Part shown: one piece after another, positions 1 through 10,700 of the stretch
How positions within the stretch are numbered: position 1 is the stretch's first letter
Layout of the letters: each line of letters opens with the position of its first letter
Source of the DNA: Sphacelaria rigidula
Taxonomy: Eukaryota; Phaeophyceae; Sphacelariales
NCBI GenBank assembly: GCA_964200075.2
Contig: CAXNAA020000557.1
Coordinates: 1 to 20,208, forward strand
DNA: 20,208 bases
Direction: 5' to 3'
Program-made: the position numbers and the translations under genes
The notes under the pieces: model-generated
The model's database searches: none
What the model was told of the DNA's origin: nothing
Seen by the model: the letters and a program-made list of their open reading frames with translations, nothing else

Positions 1-32
1 GGGGGGGGGGGGGGGGGGGGGGGAGAGAAAAA

Positions 33-61
<29 letters not shown>

Positions 62-64
<3 letters not shown>

Positions 65-151
65 TACTCATTTGTGGCTTGCCTTAGTCGTTTGACCATT
101 GACCACGCATCCCTTTCGAGACGGAGCACCGGGAGGGGGAGGGGGGGGGGG
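62..151 (+). repeat. Dispersed repeat with poly-G tail, copy 1
   Basis: Starts after a poly-G run (34-62) and reads actcatttgt... tcgtttgaccattgaccacg... ccctttcgag, ending in a G-rich tail. The reverse complement of 13558-13650 matches it over most of its length, also with a G tail at the same end. The flanking G runs at 1-62 may be partly sequencing or assembly artefact at a contig edge. Confidence 0.7.
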
Positions 152-278
152 GTACGGTATCTTTTCCACCTTTTGTTTTGCGATAAAAACTGCAGAAAAG
201 TCCGTTCCCATTTTTCAGGATCTGAGAGATCATTATCATCGAAATTGAGGGTGAACAATAAAATAAGCCTCAACCCCA

Positions 279-620
279 GAACAGTGCTTTCCCTGACCTC
301 ACATCGTGACGAATTAACGACTTTTATACGGACGCTCTCATCATGCCCCACGATCTCCTTTTGAAAGTATTTTTGGGGGCTGTCCCGTCTCCCGTTTCCC
401 CCCAGAAGGTATGTGCCAAAGTAGGTTTCCCCCGGAATTTCGGGGTGTCAAATGTGACGCTTTTAGGCTAAAAATGGTGCTGTCGCACGTACTGTTTGGG
501 GGAACAACGGAAGACGGGAAACCCTCTCAAATACTGCGGTTTCAGAGAGGTCGGGGGGCATGAGGTCGTCCATATGAATGTCATTTGTCATGACTTCAGG
601 TCAGGGAAAGCAATGTTGTT
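279..620. repeat. Foldback element, family A (arms about 120 bases)
   Basis: The left arm (279-402, gaacagtgctttccctgacc... to a C run) is the approximate reverse complement of the right arm (498-620). Shared blocks include tgctttccctgacct, catgcccc and cccgtctcccgttt-like ends. The middle has a small palindrome (cccccggaatttcgggg, near 429-446). No transposase or long ORF is inside, so it is MITE-like; a target duplication was not clear. One copy in this window. Confidence 0.75.
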
Positions 621-655
621 AAGGAGTTGAACGTCATTTCGAATGTTTAACCACA

Positions 656-756
656 TTATGTGTGGAATTATTACTTCAAGCAATATAATATTTCTCGCTC
701 ATTGTTGGCCCGATCTCTCGAACACGTGGTCACAGACGTACTATGGACTCGTCTTT
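656..756 (+). repeat. Diverged dispersed repeat, copy 1
   Basis: Matches 15016-15110 in the same orientation, best in the block atctctcgaac..gtggtcacagacgt, and more weakly to its left (caata-aat...cgc-cat--ggcc). Identity looks roughly two-thirds overall by eye. Nothing coding is recognised. Confidence 0.6.
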
Positions 757-816
757 CCAAGACCGTCCTAGCTATTATTCCTCACAAGACATGGGGCTCT
801 CTAATCGTTTCTTCTG

Positions 817-1037
817 AGGCGGTGTCTTATCAAATCGTTTTCGAGTCGAAAACGTGCCGTCGAATCGAATTCATTCGCTCGTCGCACCTGATACGTGCAC
901 GGCATACTTCTTACAGTATTCATCATCATCATCAGATAGATTGTCGAGAGCGTGAATGCCGTGGACGTATCAGGTACGAGCGACTTCGATTCCACCGCAC
1001 GTTTTCGGGTCGAAGACAACTTGATAAGGCTAGACCT
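817..1037. repeat. Foldback element, family B, copy 1
   Basis: Arms 817-905 and 956-1037 are inverted repeats: left ...gaaaacgtgccgtcgaatcgaa...cctgatacgtgcacggcat, right atgccgtggacgtatcagg...ttcgattccaccgcacgttttc. The loop of about 50 bases includes a cat microsatellite. Open frames on both strands here are by-products of the palindrome. A second copy lies in intron 1. Confidence 0.8.
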
Positions 1038-1221
1038 TTGCCCTTCTTCATGCTTTCGCATAATTTGCCTTGTTGTTCTTCCTTATTTCAAACTAAAAAT
1101 CGAGTACATATTATGTGGCCTCGGTGGGGTTTCCGCTTCAAAATGACCCCTTTTTGAACGAGACGCATTCTTATTCCTGGTATTTTTTTGGCAGAAAACG
1201 CATAAAAAAGGCAAAGGCGTG

Positions 1222-1500
1222 GATAAGACCATCGTTTATGGCAACCAATAATACGTATCTGTACAATTATGAGGATTTCAGCCCGTCTATTCAGCTGATT
1301 TTCTTCCGTGGATTTATCTTTGGGATCCCAGTCCGTTGGGCAATGCTTAGCGCTGAGGAAACCAGATCCATTCTCCAACTACTATGTGGACGTTGACTTT
1401 TGGTTTTCTATTTTTTTCTGCTCGGATCAGGAGACTCCCGCATTTCCCCCGATCTGGGCCCCAAATCGGCCCCAAATCGGGAGAGATGCGGGAGTCTCCC
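1222..1500 (+). repeat. Foldback family C, partial copy
   Basis: Direct repeat of the left half of 1506-1995: both share gaggatttcagccc, gatcccagtccgttgggcaat, gaggaaaccagatc and a GC-rich palindromic centre. It ends just past that centre (near-palindrome 1430-1498, ggagactcccgcat... atgcgggagtctcc), where the complete copy begins, so it is a truncated neighbour in tandem. Confidence 0.8.
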
Positions 1501-1505
1501 GCTCC

Positions 1506-1995
1506 CAGACCATCTTGTACGACAACCACTCCGTATTTATTTGTTCGAATATAATATGAGGATTTCAGCCCATCTACAGCCGATTTTCTCCCGTGGATTG
1601 ATTTGTCGGATCCCAGTCCGTTGGGCAATACTTTTCGCCTACCTCTGAGGAAACCAGATCAATTTTCCGATTCTCTGGCGATTGGCTTTTGGTTTATCAC
1701 CCTTCTGCTCAGATTGGGAGGCTCCTGCATCTCCGCCGAATCCGGGCCCCGGATTCGGGGGAGATATGCGGGAGTCTGCCGATCCGAGTAGAAATATGCG
1801 ATAAACCGAAAGTCATGCAATGTCCACATAGTCGGAGAATTGATCGGGTTTCCTCAGAGCTACTGTTGTAGGCGAAAAACATTGCCGAACGCACTGGGAT
1901 CCGAAAAATCCACCCACGGAAGAAAATCGACTGTAGACGGGCTGAAATCCTCATCTCTCCACAAATACGGATCGGTTCCCATAAAAGAAGGTCTG
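1506..1995. repeat. Foldback element, family C, complete copy (arms about 240 bases)
   Basis: Begins CAGACC and ends GGTCTG. The left arm (1506-1747) is mirrored by the right arm (1748-1995), with the centre at the palindrome ccgaatccgggccccggattcgg (1736-1758). Mirrored blocks include gaggatttcagccc/gggctgaaatcctc and gatcccagt/actgggatc. Almost no loop, so a transcript would form one long hairpin. It holds open frames on both strands that do not look like genes. Confidence 0.85.
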
Positions 1996-2166
1996 GTAAA
2001 GACACGGCCTGAGACTGCAGACTAAAAACAAACAAAACAGACGAAACAACAACAAATAAGAACGAGAAGAGAGACGCCAAAAAAGCAGAAGCGAAATGAC
2101 TTCCCCCGAGTTCATCGGGTTTTGATGCGATTGTCGCATTTTTAAATCCTTGACCAGACAGGAGGG

Positions 2167-2365
2167 TTTTTTCAAGTGATGCTGAATCGATATCACTTGA
2201 AAAAAGTATGCCTGATGCGTGATCCAGATGGACTACCCGAATCTCGGTCTAGGGTTAACCCCCAGACCGCGTGCGGGTAGTCCATCTGGATCATGCCTAC
2301 TTTTTTCAAATGAATATTGATGCCGATTCAGCAGGTGATCTACCCTCGCGGTCAAAGTGTTGACT
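2167..2365. repeat. Palindromic modular element, family D, copy 1
   Basis: Contains a near-perfect hairpin gatccagatggactacccg (2221-2239) / cgggtagtccatctggatc (2275-2293), extended outward by cacttgaaaaaagta / tacttttttcaa and gctgaatcg / cgattcagc. The centre is cggtct-agggttaaccc-agaccg. On the left is another perfect 14-base inverted repeat, ttttttcaagtgat / atcacttgaaaaaa (2167-2205). A tail cctcgcggtcaaagtgttga matches the copy at 11161-11185. Confidence 0.85.
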
Positions 2366-2458
2366 GACCCCCCCAGGATCCAGCCGTGGTCACAAGATGG
2401 ACGTACCCAAGACAAAACAAAACTGAAACACACTGAGGAAAAAATTAGGGATTGGATT

Positions 2459-2680
2459 GCTCACTGGAGGTATCTCAAACTCGGCTCCCGGTATCCTGGT
2501 TTGTTTTGTTGGATTTTTTCAAGTGAACGTAATGGCGATTCATCAGATAATGAGACCCTTTGACCGCCAGGTTAGGTCCTCTCATGAATCGCAATCAGTT
2601 TCACTTGAAAAAATAGGACACAACTCAGAGCCAGCGAATAAACCAGGATACCGGGAGCCGAGTTTCAGATACCTCTACTG
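2459..2680. repeat. Palindromic modular element, family D-like, copy 2
   Basis: The outer arms 2467-2502 and 2640-2675 are inverted repeats matching at 35 of 36 positions (aactcggctcccggtatcct and its complement), far better conserved than the arms of the other elements here. The inner part repeats the family module ttttttcaagtga...gcgattcat / atgaatcgc...tcacttgaaaaaa. The outer arm is not shared with the other copies, so this is a subfamily or a related element. Confidence 0.82.
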
Positions 2681-2741
2681 AGCGAGGATGAGCCCAACAG
2701 CCCCAGTTATCCTCATATTATCAAATATTGAAACTGTTAGG

Positions 2742-2889
2742 AAGCACACCCTGGACAATAAAAAACACAGTCAAAAAGTGTACTGCCTACGATACAGTAT
2801 CGACTATTGGGCCTATTGCAATACACAAAAGAGTCTATACTATACGCAGTACGTTTTTGACAGTAGAATCTTCTGTCCGGGGTGTGTTT
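2742..2889. repeat. Foldback element, family E
   Basis: Arms of about 60 bases (2742-2814 and 2833-2889): left aagcacaccctggacaata...cagtcaaaaagtgtactgc, right gcagtacgtttttgacagta...tgtccggggtgtgttt. The terminal 16-mer cacaccctggacaata recurs at 19640-19655. Confidence 0.7.
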
Positions 2890-3471
2890 GGGGAGACGAC
2901 ATACTGTATACACTAGCGAATGTACTGCGCAAAGATCTACCGGTTGTGTTCCGGAGGTCCTCCATGATAGCAACTGGGGGAACTCTAGTGGTAGCACAGC
3001 AAACACTTTATTGGCACAGTCCAATAGCGACCCCTACAAATTATGTTTTAGAACTGGTCAGAAGTTGAACTTTCTTCATGCTGTCCCTGATGACCCTGCA
3101 CCTGACCCAGGTTCCTCACTGTTCGTTTACCCTGTCTGTTGCTGCACTGTTTTTCTATCAATGTGTTCCCTTTCGGAAACGAGGGTTTCTAGTGTTCCAA
3201 CCCACACGGCTGCAGGCGGAACATCGTCGTGGTAAGGACCTCATATGTGCTGTTCACTACCTCACGTACGCATGCACAGGGTTTTGGATCGAAGGCAAAT
3301 CAGCCATTGGCGGGATTCCCACAGAGGCTTACTGCGCCCCGAAACATTATCACACCGATGAGGCCATGAAAGACAGAGTCGGGACGTGATCCGCGGCTGA
3401 GGATGTCGTGTACTGATCTGTAGTGTCGTCGACTCCGCTCGTCTCTCTATTTTACCGGTCACCAAATTATC
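2890..3471. other. No gene or repeat recognised
   Basis: Open frames crossing this stretch (for example + strand 2688-3068 and 3078-3389, minus strand 3262-3669) have no motif I recognise, overlap one another, and in part run over the foldback element at 2742-2889. Confidence 0.5.
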
Positions 3472-3795
3472 GTGACGGAAAAAACAAAAGATTTTCCAGG
3501 CAGAATGTTTGACGGGAAGATTCAAAGATTCCACACAAATTGGGATTATAAAAGTAAACACATAAGAACAATGTTTAAAATCATGGAACAATATCGCGAG
3601 TACTGCTGCCCATTGTCTGTACAGGGGCAAGAACCCCCTGAAAACGCACTCATTGCCTGGGCCCCGCACACCAACACTGTACTAGATTTTGTATACCGTC
3701 CACTTAGCTGCTGGCAGTTGAGTGTATTGGTTAACGTCGAGTTAAATACAGGTCCGCGACCAACGAGCTTTTGCAGCCTTGGTGGTATTCAGTGA
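3472..3795 (+). pseudogene. Possible LINE-type retrotransposon fragment with degenerate 2A-like motif
   Basis: An open frame of 107 codons, GTG at its left end, with no ATG context supporting a gene. At 3733-3756 it encodes NVELNTGP followed by Arg-Pro, preceded by hydrophobic LSVL. Known: ribosome-skipping 2A-like peptides with the core D-V/I-E-x-N-P-G-P occur near the start of ORFs in several non-LTR retrotransposons, typically after a Leu-rich run. Here the first Asp is Asn and the first Pro is Thr, so it would not be expected to work. No reverse transcriptase or endonuclease fragment is visible beside it. A chance match cannot be excluded. Confidence 0.3.
3547..3554 (+). promoter_or_regulatory. 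TATA-like box upstream of the GT2 gene (weak)
   Basis: TATAAAAG about 450 bases before the start codon. If used, the leader would be about 420 bases and contain upstream ATGs, or be spliced. The transcription start cannot be placed from sequence. Confidence 0.2.
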
Positions 3796-3925
3796 GCGGT
3801 GTCAACTGTGTGTAACGAGCAGTCGTATTTCGCCTCTTCCACTGAGAGGACAGACCCACGGGACACCAGCACCTCATCCACACCTGCGCGACCAACAGCT
3901 GCAGTACTCATCACAGGCTCCAAGC

Positions 3926-3945
3926 TAGCCTAGCCTAGCCTAGCT
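3926..3945 (+). repeat. Short TAGCC tandem repeat in the likely 5' leader
   Basis: Four adjacent 5-base units (TAGCC x3, then TAGCT) about 60 bases upstream of the start codon. Confidence 0.85.
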
Positions 3946-4002
3946 CGGCGTGCGCGAGTGCTGCGAAAGCGGTAGCTGCACCGCGAAGGAGTCAGTAGCA
4001 GC

Positions 4003-4308
4003 ATGCCTTTGAAGGAAGGAACGACGCCATGGTTCTACTTCGATTACATTTACTTCCTCCCTCTGTGGGTGGGAATTTGGCGGTGGGGTGCGTATCTCAT
4101 CCTGAAGGCCATCCCTTCGTTGCTGTATAAGCCGATTCCAATTTCCGATGAGTTGGAGCCGGGGCACCTGCCGGTGTCAACTCAAATGATGACCATGATC
4201 ATCCCCGTGTACATGCCCGAGCCCGGATTTGAGGAGTGCTTACAGTCGTGGGTGGATAACCGACCGAAGACCATCGTGGTTGTGGTGGACACGAACTCGT
4301 ACCAACAG
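4003..4308 (+). CDS. GT2 gene exon 1: start, first membrane segment and first catalytic Asp
   Basis: Encodes residues 1-102. The ATG at 4003 has A at -3 and is the first ATG of this frame before a well-formed N-terminus. A Trp/Tyr/Leu-rich stretch (YFLPLWVGIWRWGAYLIL) is a membrane segment. It is followed by a KPIPI-type linker and MIIPVY, the usual first beta strand of a GT-A fold, then VVVVDTNS with the nucleotide-binding Asp96. The exon ends in phase 0 at the strong donor CAG|GTCAGT (4309). Reading on past the donor reaches a stop at 4345, so retention would give a short non-catalytic product. Confidence 0.9.
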
Positions 4309-7300
4309 GTCAGTTCTTTCTTTCCGTTGTTCTTCGCTTCCAGGTAAAACCGCACGGCTGAATACTTGATGAGTTGGTTGTGACGGCTTCTGTGAGAATC
4401 CGGTTGCAGAAACAGATGGGCTCCCTACTGCCATGTCCTAAAGCGAGTTGATCGTTCATCTCTCGATAAACGGAGGTGCTCGCCATAAGTTATGTACCAC
4501 GGTAGCATTCTATCTGTCCGTCGGACCCGTGATGTCCTGGAAACTCGGCACGTCGTTCCTCGCTTCGCGGCATTGAGATTCAGAAAAATGCAACCACATC
4601 GGTGTATCCATATAGCTTTAACGGAACTATAGTTTAGTTTGCTGCAGACAGGCAGTCAAGTTCTACTACATTGTGACGATGTTGATGTTTTCCCGTAGTA
4701 GCACAAGGGTTCGCCCAGTGGAGCAGTAGGTCCTGATTTCGCCCGGACTACTCTATGCCTTGTGATACGTCCGTTGTGTGGTCTGCGTAGCAATGCTGTG
4801 CTCACCCTCTGACATTGGAAACGTCACATCTTCGATGTTCCCTATCCTCGTTCTTTCCCGTCGGGAACCAGGCACCAAAAGCCCAGTGAGGCATTGTGAC
4901 AAATATCCCGCGTTCCATACACAGGGATTGCCTTCCCAAAAGTCACGGCCACATGTGTGAACACTGAGTATCGCTCCCCCGCACCCGGAGAAAAGTCGCT
5001 TCGAACCACTGGTGATTTGTCTCGACGGCGTCGTCCTCATCTTTTCATTCGAAAACAGTTCGGAGATGAGCTATTTGTCGGGTCTGTGTTCCGTCCGTCC
5101 CCCCTGAAGCTGTGTACGCAACCATGTGTAATGTAATCTTTGAGAAAGAAACACTTGGACCTTGAGGTCGGGCTCTGGAAGCGAAGATGTGAAGGACGAA
5201 TACTAACTGTACGGTTTCAGTTGGAATACTACACTAGCAGCTGTCGTGAACCCCTGCTTACGCGGACGCAGCTCACATCGGCCCGTGGCTGCCCCGCGTG
5301 GGCCACGAGATGGGTATAAAAGCTCGGTCGATTTCAAACTCATTCCGAAGTTCCTCATGATGCCATGGCAGAAATCGTCCAACGATTTTTCATTTGAAAT
5401 GGGTAGCGATCATTACATCAGTTTTCTTTCGTTCGATTTACACCGTCCACACTCACATTCATCATTACGTGTACACTGGCTCTCGCTCAGCGAAGTGTAT
5501 CGAAGACTCGAGTTCGGCCCAAGTGAGAGAAACCTTACACCTCAAGTCATCGGTAACTAGTCAACCAGCTCATTGGCGCTTCCATTCACGCCGTTTGTCT
5601 GTACAGCGGCCATGTAGGCTCCACCTCGCCCACACGTGTACATTGAACCGCATCGGAACTTTTAGAAGGGGGAGGATGATGGCGGGTCGTGTATTGTTTT
5701 CGTCCCCTTTTCCGTTCTTGGACGAAATTTTCTCTCTTTTTCCGCGGGGCATAAGTGTTCTATTGTACAGTACAGTGACGGAGCTCCTGTCTGCATTGCA
5801 AGACCATTTTCTCCTTCATTCATAATTACCGCTCTTCTCCGACTGTGACGAAAAGTGCCCGTCCTTCTACATTTTTCCAGATGATCGGACGTTGTTGGGG
5901 CCCCAGGTGTCACGGATGAGCTCTCGTTGGCACTTGAGTACATGAGTACCGTACATTCCCTGTTGCGAGAGAGAGCGGATGGCCCAGGAGCCCGCCGGAA
6001 TCGTCGAAAAAATCGAGGATACCAAAAGTTTGATCGTGTTCGGTCAAGAAGATTCAATTCTCTACAAGATAGCTTAGAGCCCACTCGGGGATGTAGGCAG
6101 CGAAACTCACGGTCACACTGGAATTGATCTAAATTTTTCTGTGAAGGTTCTCGTATCGGTTTTCATCAGGATATGCGTGGCAAGTGAAGAAACATGCTAC
6201 CTTCAAAATATTGGCTCGTGGGAATCGCACAGGCGCCTCCAATTCAGTCGTACCAAGACAATGTACAGTAGAATTGCGCGTTTATTTTCTGGTTTTTGTT
6301 CGTCTGCTTCGTCGTCCATCGAGTTAACGAGGTGAAGAAGTCGGCCGCACAATTTCCTGATTCCTTCAGTGTACTCACTCAGTTGTTCACTCCCATTCTC
6401 ATGGAAGCGAAGCGCTCATCATGAGTCTTGTTGGAGCGTCGTGTGCATTTCACGGGCAAGAGAACTGCGTCAATGCTTTTCACATGTAATCGTCCGTCTG
6501 TCGAGGAGGAGCCACAGTGGTGTCGGGCTATAAGGTGTATTACTTCCGCTTGCGTCAACTCATCTTCGCGCGGCGGGCTCTGTCGCGAACTCATCTGCGC
6601 GCGACCTCATACCCAAGTTCACATTGGAGCATGTGCAGTTGGTTGTGGAAGGGCCATTTTTTCTATTTCACCATCAACGACGCGGGTGAACATTCAATTT
6701 TTTCCGTGGATTGTACCCACCAAAGGATTCATTGGAACCAACTTATAGCACTGTGGGTGGAAAAACGGTAGCTCCAAGCTCATGTGCTTCCTCCCATCAC
6801 ACGCAGGCATGGCTACCAGGGGCGTACAATATGTGTCCCAAAGTCACATGTACTACAATTGATATACCGGAGATATGTATATATACTTTGATTCATATAT
6901 TCAATTATATACACAAATGAATGTGTCTGGTTGTTCGATTCATGTTCAGGCGTTGAACAAAAGAAGGACACTCACGGAAAGAAATAATTGCGAGTGTTTA
7001 TCGATTACTTTGTTCGCGTGAAAAACACGTATGAACCTCTTCCTCTTGAATGCATCCAAAACTCGGGATCTACGGCACATCTCTCGAAATTTCATTATGA
7101 GATATTGGAAACCTCATGGTTTGAGACACCTTTCCCATTCTACTTGGCGGTTGTACTGCCTAACCACGTGAAGAATGCTGTACACATGGTTGCTTTCTCG
7201 CTACATCTGCTCTTAGCACCCGCCCCAACCTCGGCGGTACTTGATTCTTGACTATTCTGTTGACTTTATTAGCGCTTGGAAGTCCGCGGATCATTTTTCT

Positions 7301-7730
7301 CTTTTTTTCAGCCTGGGACGTCAAATTGCCGGTTCTGGTTGAGACAGCCTAAGAAGTGCCCGTGTCACCACGCACATGTGAACAGCGGAAATGTCGCCCC
7401 TGCTCCCCCTGACATTTGTTTGAGCGGGACAAATTTAGACAAGACGAGGTGCAGAAGCAGTACGCGTGGAATCTCATTCTCGGTAAGCTCGTCCCTCCAA
7501 CAACCTCCCAGCTTCCATCATCGTCTGTCTGCTACTGATGCAGAGGTAGACACGACCTCCGACACCCCCAGCCTGCTTCCTTGAACATGTTTCGGTGCTG
7601 CGACGCTGTTTGCCGAAAAAGACAACACACCGAACATGTTCTAGTTCGCGGCTGTGTTGGAGGGCTTCATCTACAACGTTGCCATCCTTCACGGGACTGT
7701 CCGGCACCGTGGGGTGAGGCGGCTCAATGT

Positions 7731-7764
<34 letters not shown>

Positions 7765-10700
7765 ACCCCCCCCCCCCACCCCCCAACCCACATACAAAAA
7801 ATATACAAACACCATCATTCCTTTTTTTTTTTTTTTNNNNNNNNNNGGGGGGCTTAATTTACAACGTTGCCATCCTTCACGGGACTGCCCGGCCCCGGGG
7901 GGGGGGGGGGCTCAATGTTGCCCCCCCCCCCCCCCCACGCACACATAACCCATCATCACCCATGATCAAATTTGAAACTGAAAGCTGAAGTCAGTCCCGT
8001 TTTTTTCTTGTTTATTGCGAATGGCGCCGCATGTTGATTCAAACATGTGGATGGTGAGCGTGTTTAGATATCAGTATGAGTACCCCGGGACGTATTTCTT
8101 GGCATATCCAATCGTATGTGCGTCCGGGTGTGATGAGTAGGAGGTGCATGCTGCTCGCGAGTGTTGATGCTGGATGACACTACTTTCACGATTCACTCTT
8201 CTATACAAAACTCGAGAGTAGCTTTTCACAACACAGCAGGGGGTGCGTAAGTGCCATAATGACGTGAAGATGGAGCGATGGCAGTAATTATCTTCAGGTG
8301 TTCATGATTGACCGTCAAGGCTGTATCTTATCGAGACGAATTAGGCCGTGTCTCGTCAAATTGATTTTGACTCGGAAAACGTACAGTGGAATCAAATTTG
8401 CTCGTGCCTGATACGTCTACGGCATTCATGTTTTTAACCATCTGAGAGAATTAGTAGTGTGGACGAATCAAAAACAAGCGAATTCGATTCCACCGCACGT
8501 TGTCGACACCAAAACAATTTGATACGACACGGCCTTTAGAGGCTGGAAAAGGAACAAGCGTCAAATTGCTGTCGACACCGTCATTTGTCGAGACGGGAGA
8601 AGAAGTCGTGCGGAGAAGAACGCCCTTCTAAAAGCAACATTGTGATTTATCGGCGGGCGGGTCTGTGGCTGCGGGCACTAATGTACACGCGGCTGTTGGA
8701 CGCTCGCACTTTTTCCTGCTTCATTTCTTGGTCTCCAGTAGACAGGGCTCAATTGAAACCCAGGTTGAACTTCGGATGGGCAACACCTCGCGATTATTTG
8801 GCAAACTTGAGCATTCCAAACTTCATTGGTCGCCCCCCTTCTATTCACGCCTCCTCTAATTCATAGCAACGCTCATGGTTGATGCGGAAAACATCTTCCG
8901 ATGATCGGGGAACCTGCACGCGCCCCCCCCCCGCCCAAACAGTCACAGAGTTGACTATGGGAGGGTTCGTATAGGTGGTGCTGGTGCCACCCACCGACGA
9001 GTCGACACAGGGCGAATCTCGACGCGGACATCTGGTCTTGTGACCATGGGGGTAGTGATGGAAGCCTGTCCATCAGCCTCCATCACAGGACGCGGGGGAA
9101 GTGAGTCGAAGACGATGGACATGTCACACATTCTCGCTATTACATGCCAGTCCTACCATGAGCAAGATATTTTTAGACATCGACCCCCGAATTGAAAAAC
9201 CCGTGAATTTACCATACGGAATTATGCCCGGGAGATGAGCCATTACTCTCAACAGGGCAAAAAAAGTCCGATCAACATTATTTAACGAAAGTCCTCACGG
9301 ATGGAAAGTGATTGGCGCCAGAAACATGTAGAAACGGTCGAGATAGGAGTGGGAAGCGGCCGAAATATAAAGGGAGGGAAACTTTTTGGCCAGACAAATC
9401 TTTCGGAAACCACTGACGATTTTCATCATCGTAAATCGGCATAATTTCGACCTGGAAATGACCGAAAATAATGCTGATTTACAAAAATATGAATTGTTCA
9501 CGGGTTCTACTAACGTTGCATCACAGAACAATTTGTTTCACGACCCACACCGAGGCGATTTTCACAAAGGTCACCACAGCCAGGCGATGACTGATGCATC
9601 GAGGAACATGGAGTGAAATAAACCTGTACTCGCGATAAAATATCCTGGTCTGCCATTTCATCTTTCTGATCGGCATTGATCAAAAATGATTCGAGATGGG
9701 ATCAGCCTGGCCGTCATTGAGGCGACCGTCGCGAGACCGGTCGTAATTTGATCGGCCGATTTCTGGCGGAAGTTTTGCCGAACGCCGACATGAAGAAGCA
9801 AAAGTATCACCCGATCGTATGCACCACAATGTTACCGGATGCTGGCAGGACTGGCACATCATCGTGTGTCACAACGTGGACTGTTTGATCTGGTCTTCGA
9901 ACCGTTCAGCACCAAAGTTTGTGTCATCAGTCGGAGACGCAATAACTCTAATCGTTTCCTAGGCCGAAAATAAGGGCTGGAGACGCGACGGCGAAAGTTG
10001 TGATCCCACGATGCAAGAAGATTATGGACCTCCGAATACCGCAGCTCATTGCCAAAACCTGAGCAGTCGAACAATAGTGACAAAATGTTCGATTATACAG
10101 GTTTCACCGAGATTGATGGAGGAGGCTTTTGACATTTTTTCACTCGTCCCAGTTGACACAAAATGCTCCGTGCGTCCGTTTTTCTCTTCTGTGGCGTTCG
10201 ATTCCAGGTGTTGAACATCGTAGAAACGGTCAACCCCCGATCCACGATCATCCGAGTTGTGGAGGAATCTAAGCCCGGGAAGCGCGCGGCCATGTACACC
10301 GGCCTTGCTTACGTCGACACTGAGATCACCGTGTTTGCCGACGATGATGCGCTGTACGGCCCGGCCGTGCTGAAGAGCCTAATCATGCCCTTCAAAGATC
10401 CGGCCATGGGAGGATGCGGAACGCGACAGATCGCGCGGCCGAAGGCGGATACATTTAAGTTTGAGGACATCATGATGGTAAGCTGTGTGGTGTTATTGGG
10501 GGGACATTTCCTGGTGTGCGGATATCATGTTTCAGAAGTTATTACTGTCGTTAAGTTGTCGGCATCCGCATGATTGACTCACCTCCGTTGCTGATCGCGG
10601 CGTTTATGGCTCCTTGAGTCCTGGCGTTTGAAACTGGTTTGTCGACCATTCAATCGCGCGGGCAGTCCACCTGGATCATCCTTTTTCCGAGTGAAATTGA

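Larger units (their letters stand above)
4309..10207 (+). other. Intron 1 of the GT2 gene (about 5.9 kb)
   Basis: Bounded by CAG|GTCAGT and TTCCAG|GTG. It contains an inverted-repeat element (8343-8535), a hairpin (7583-7641), a 10-N gap with duplicated flanks (7663-7936), a TATA-like site (5315-5322) and poly-C runs. The remaining stretches 4309-5310, 5325-7580, 7940-8340 and 8540-10200 show no protein similarity I recognise; short open frames there lack conserved motifs. Its true length is probably about 190 bases less because of the gap duplication. Confidence 0.85.

Noticed and set aside
660-1157. 165-codon + strand frame
   Set aside because: It runs through the foldback element at 817-1037, whose inverted arms keep both strands open; no protein similarity recognised.
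1709-2080. 123-codon minus-strand frame with a hydrophobic start resembling a signal peptide
   Set aside because: It lies across the long palindrome 1506-1995, and the Ser/Val/Phe-rich start comes from an A-rich stretch on the + strand.
2688-3068. 126-codon + strand frame
   Set aside because: It crosses the foldback 2742-2889 and has no motif.
7474-7988. Pro-rich and Gly-rich frames around the first gap
   Set aside because: Products of homopolymer C runs and the Ns, not coding sequence.
9200-10100. Region of slightly different texture in intron 1, considered as transposon coding remains
   Set aside because: No transposase, reverse transcriptase or other domain motif could be found in any frame; only a weak partial inverted match (aacccgtgaa) was seen.
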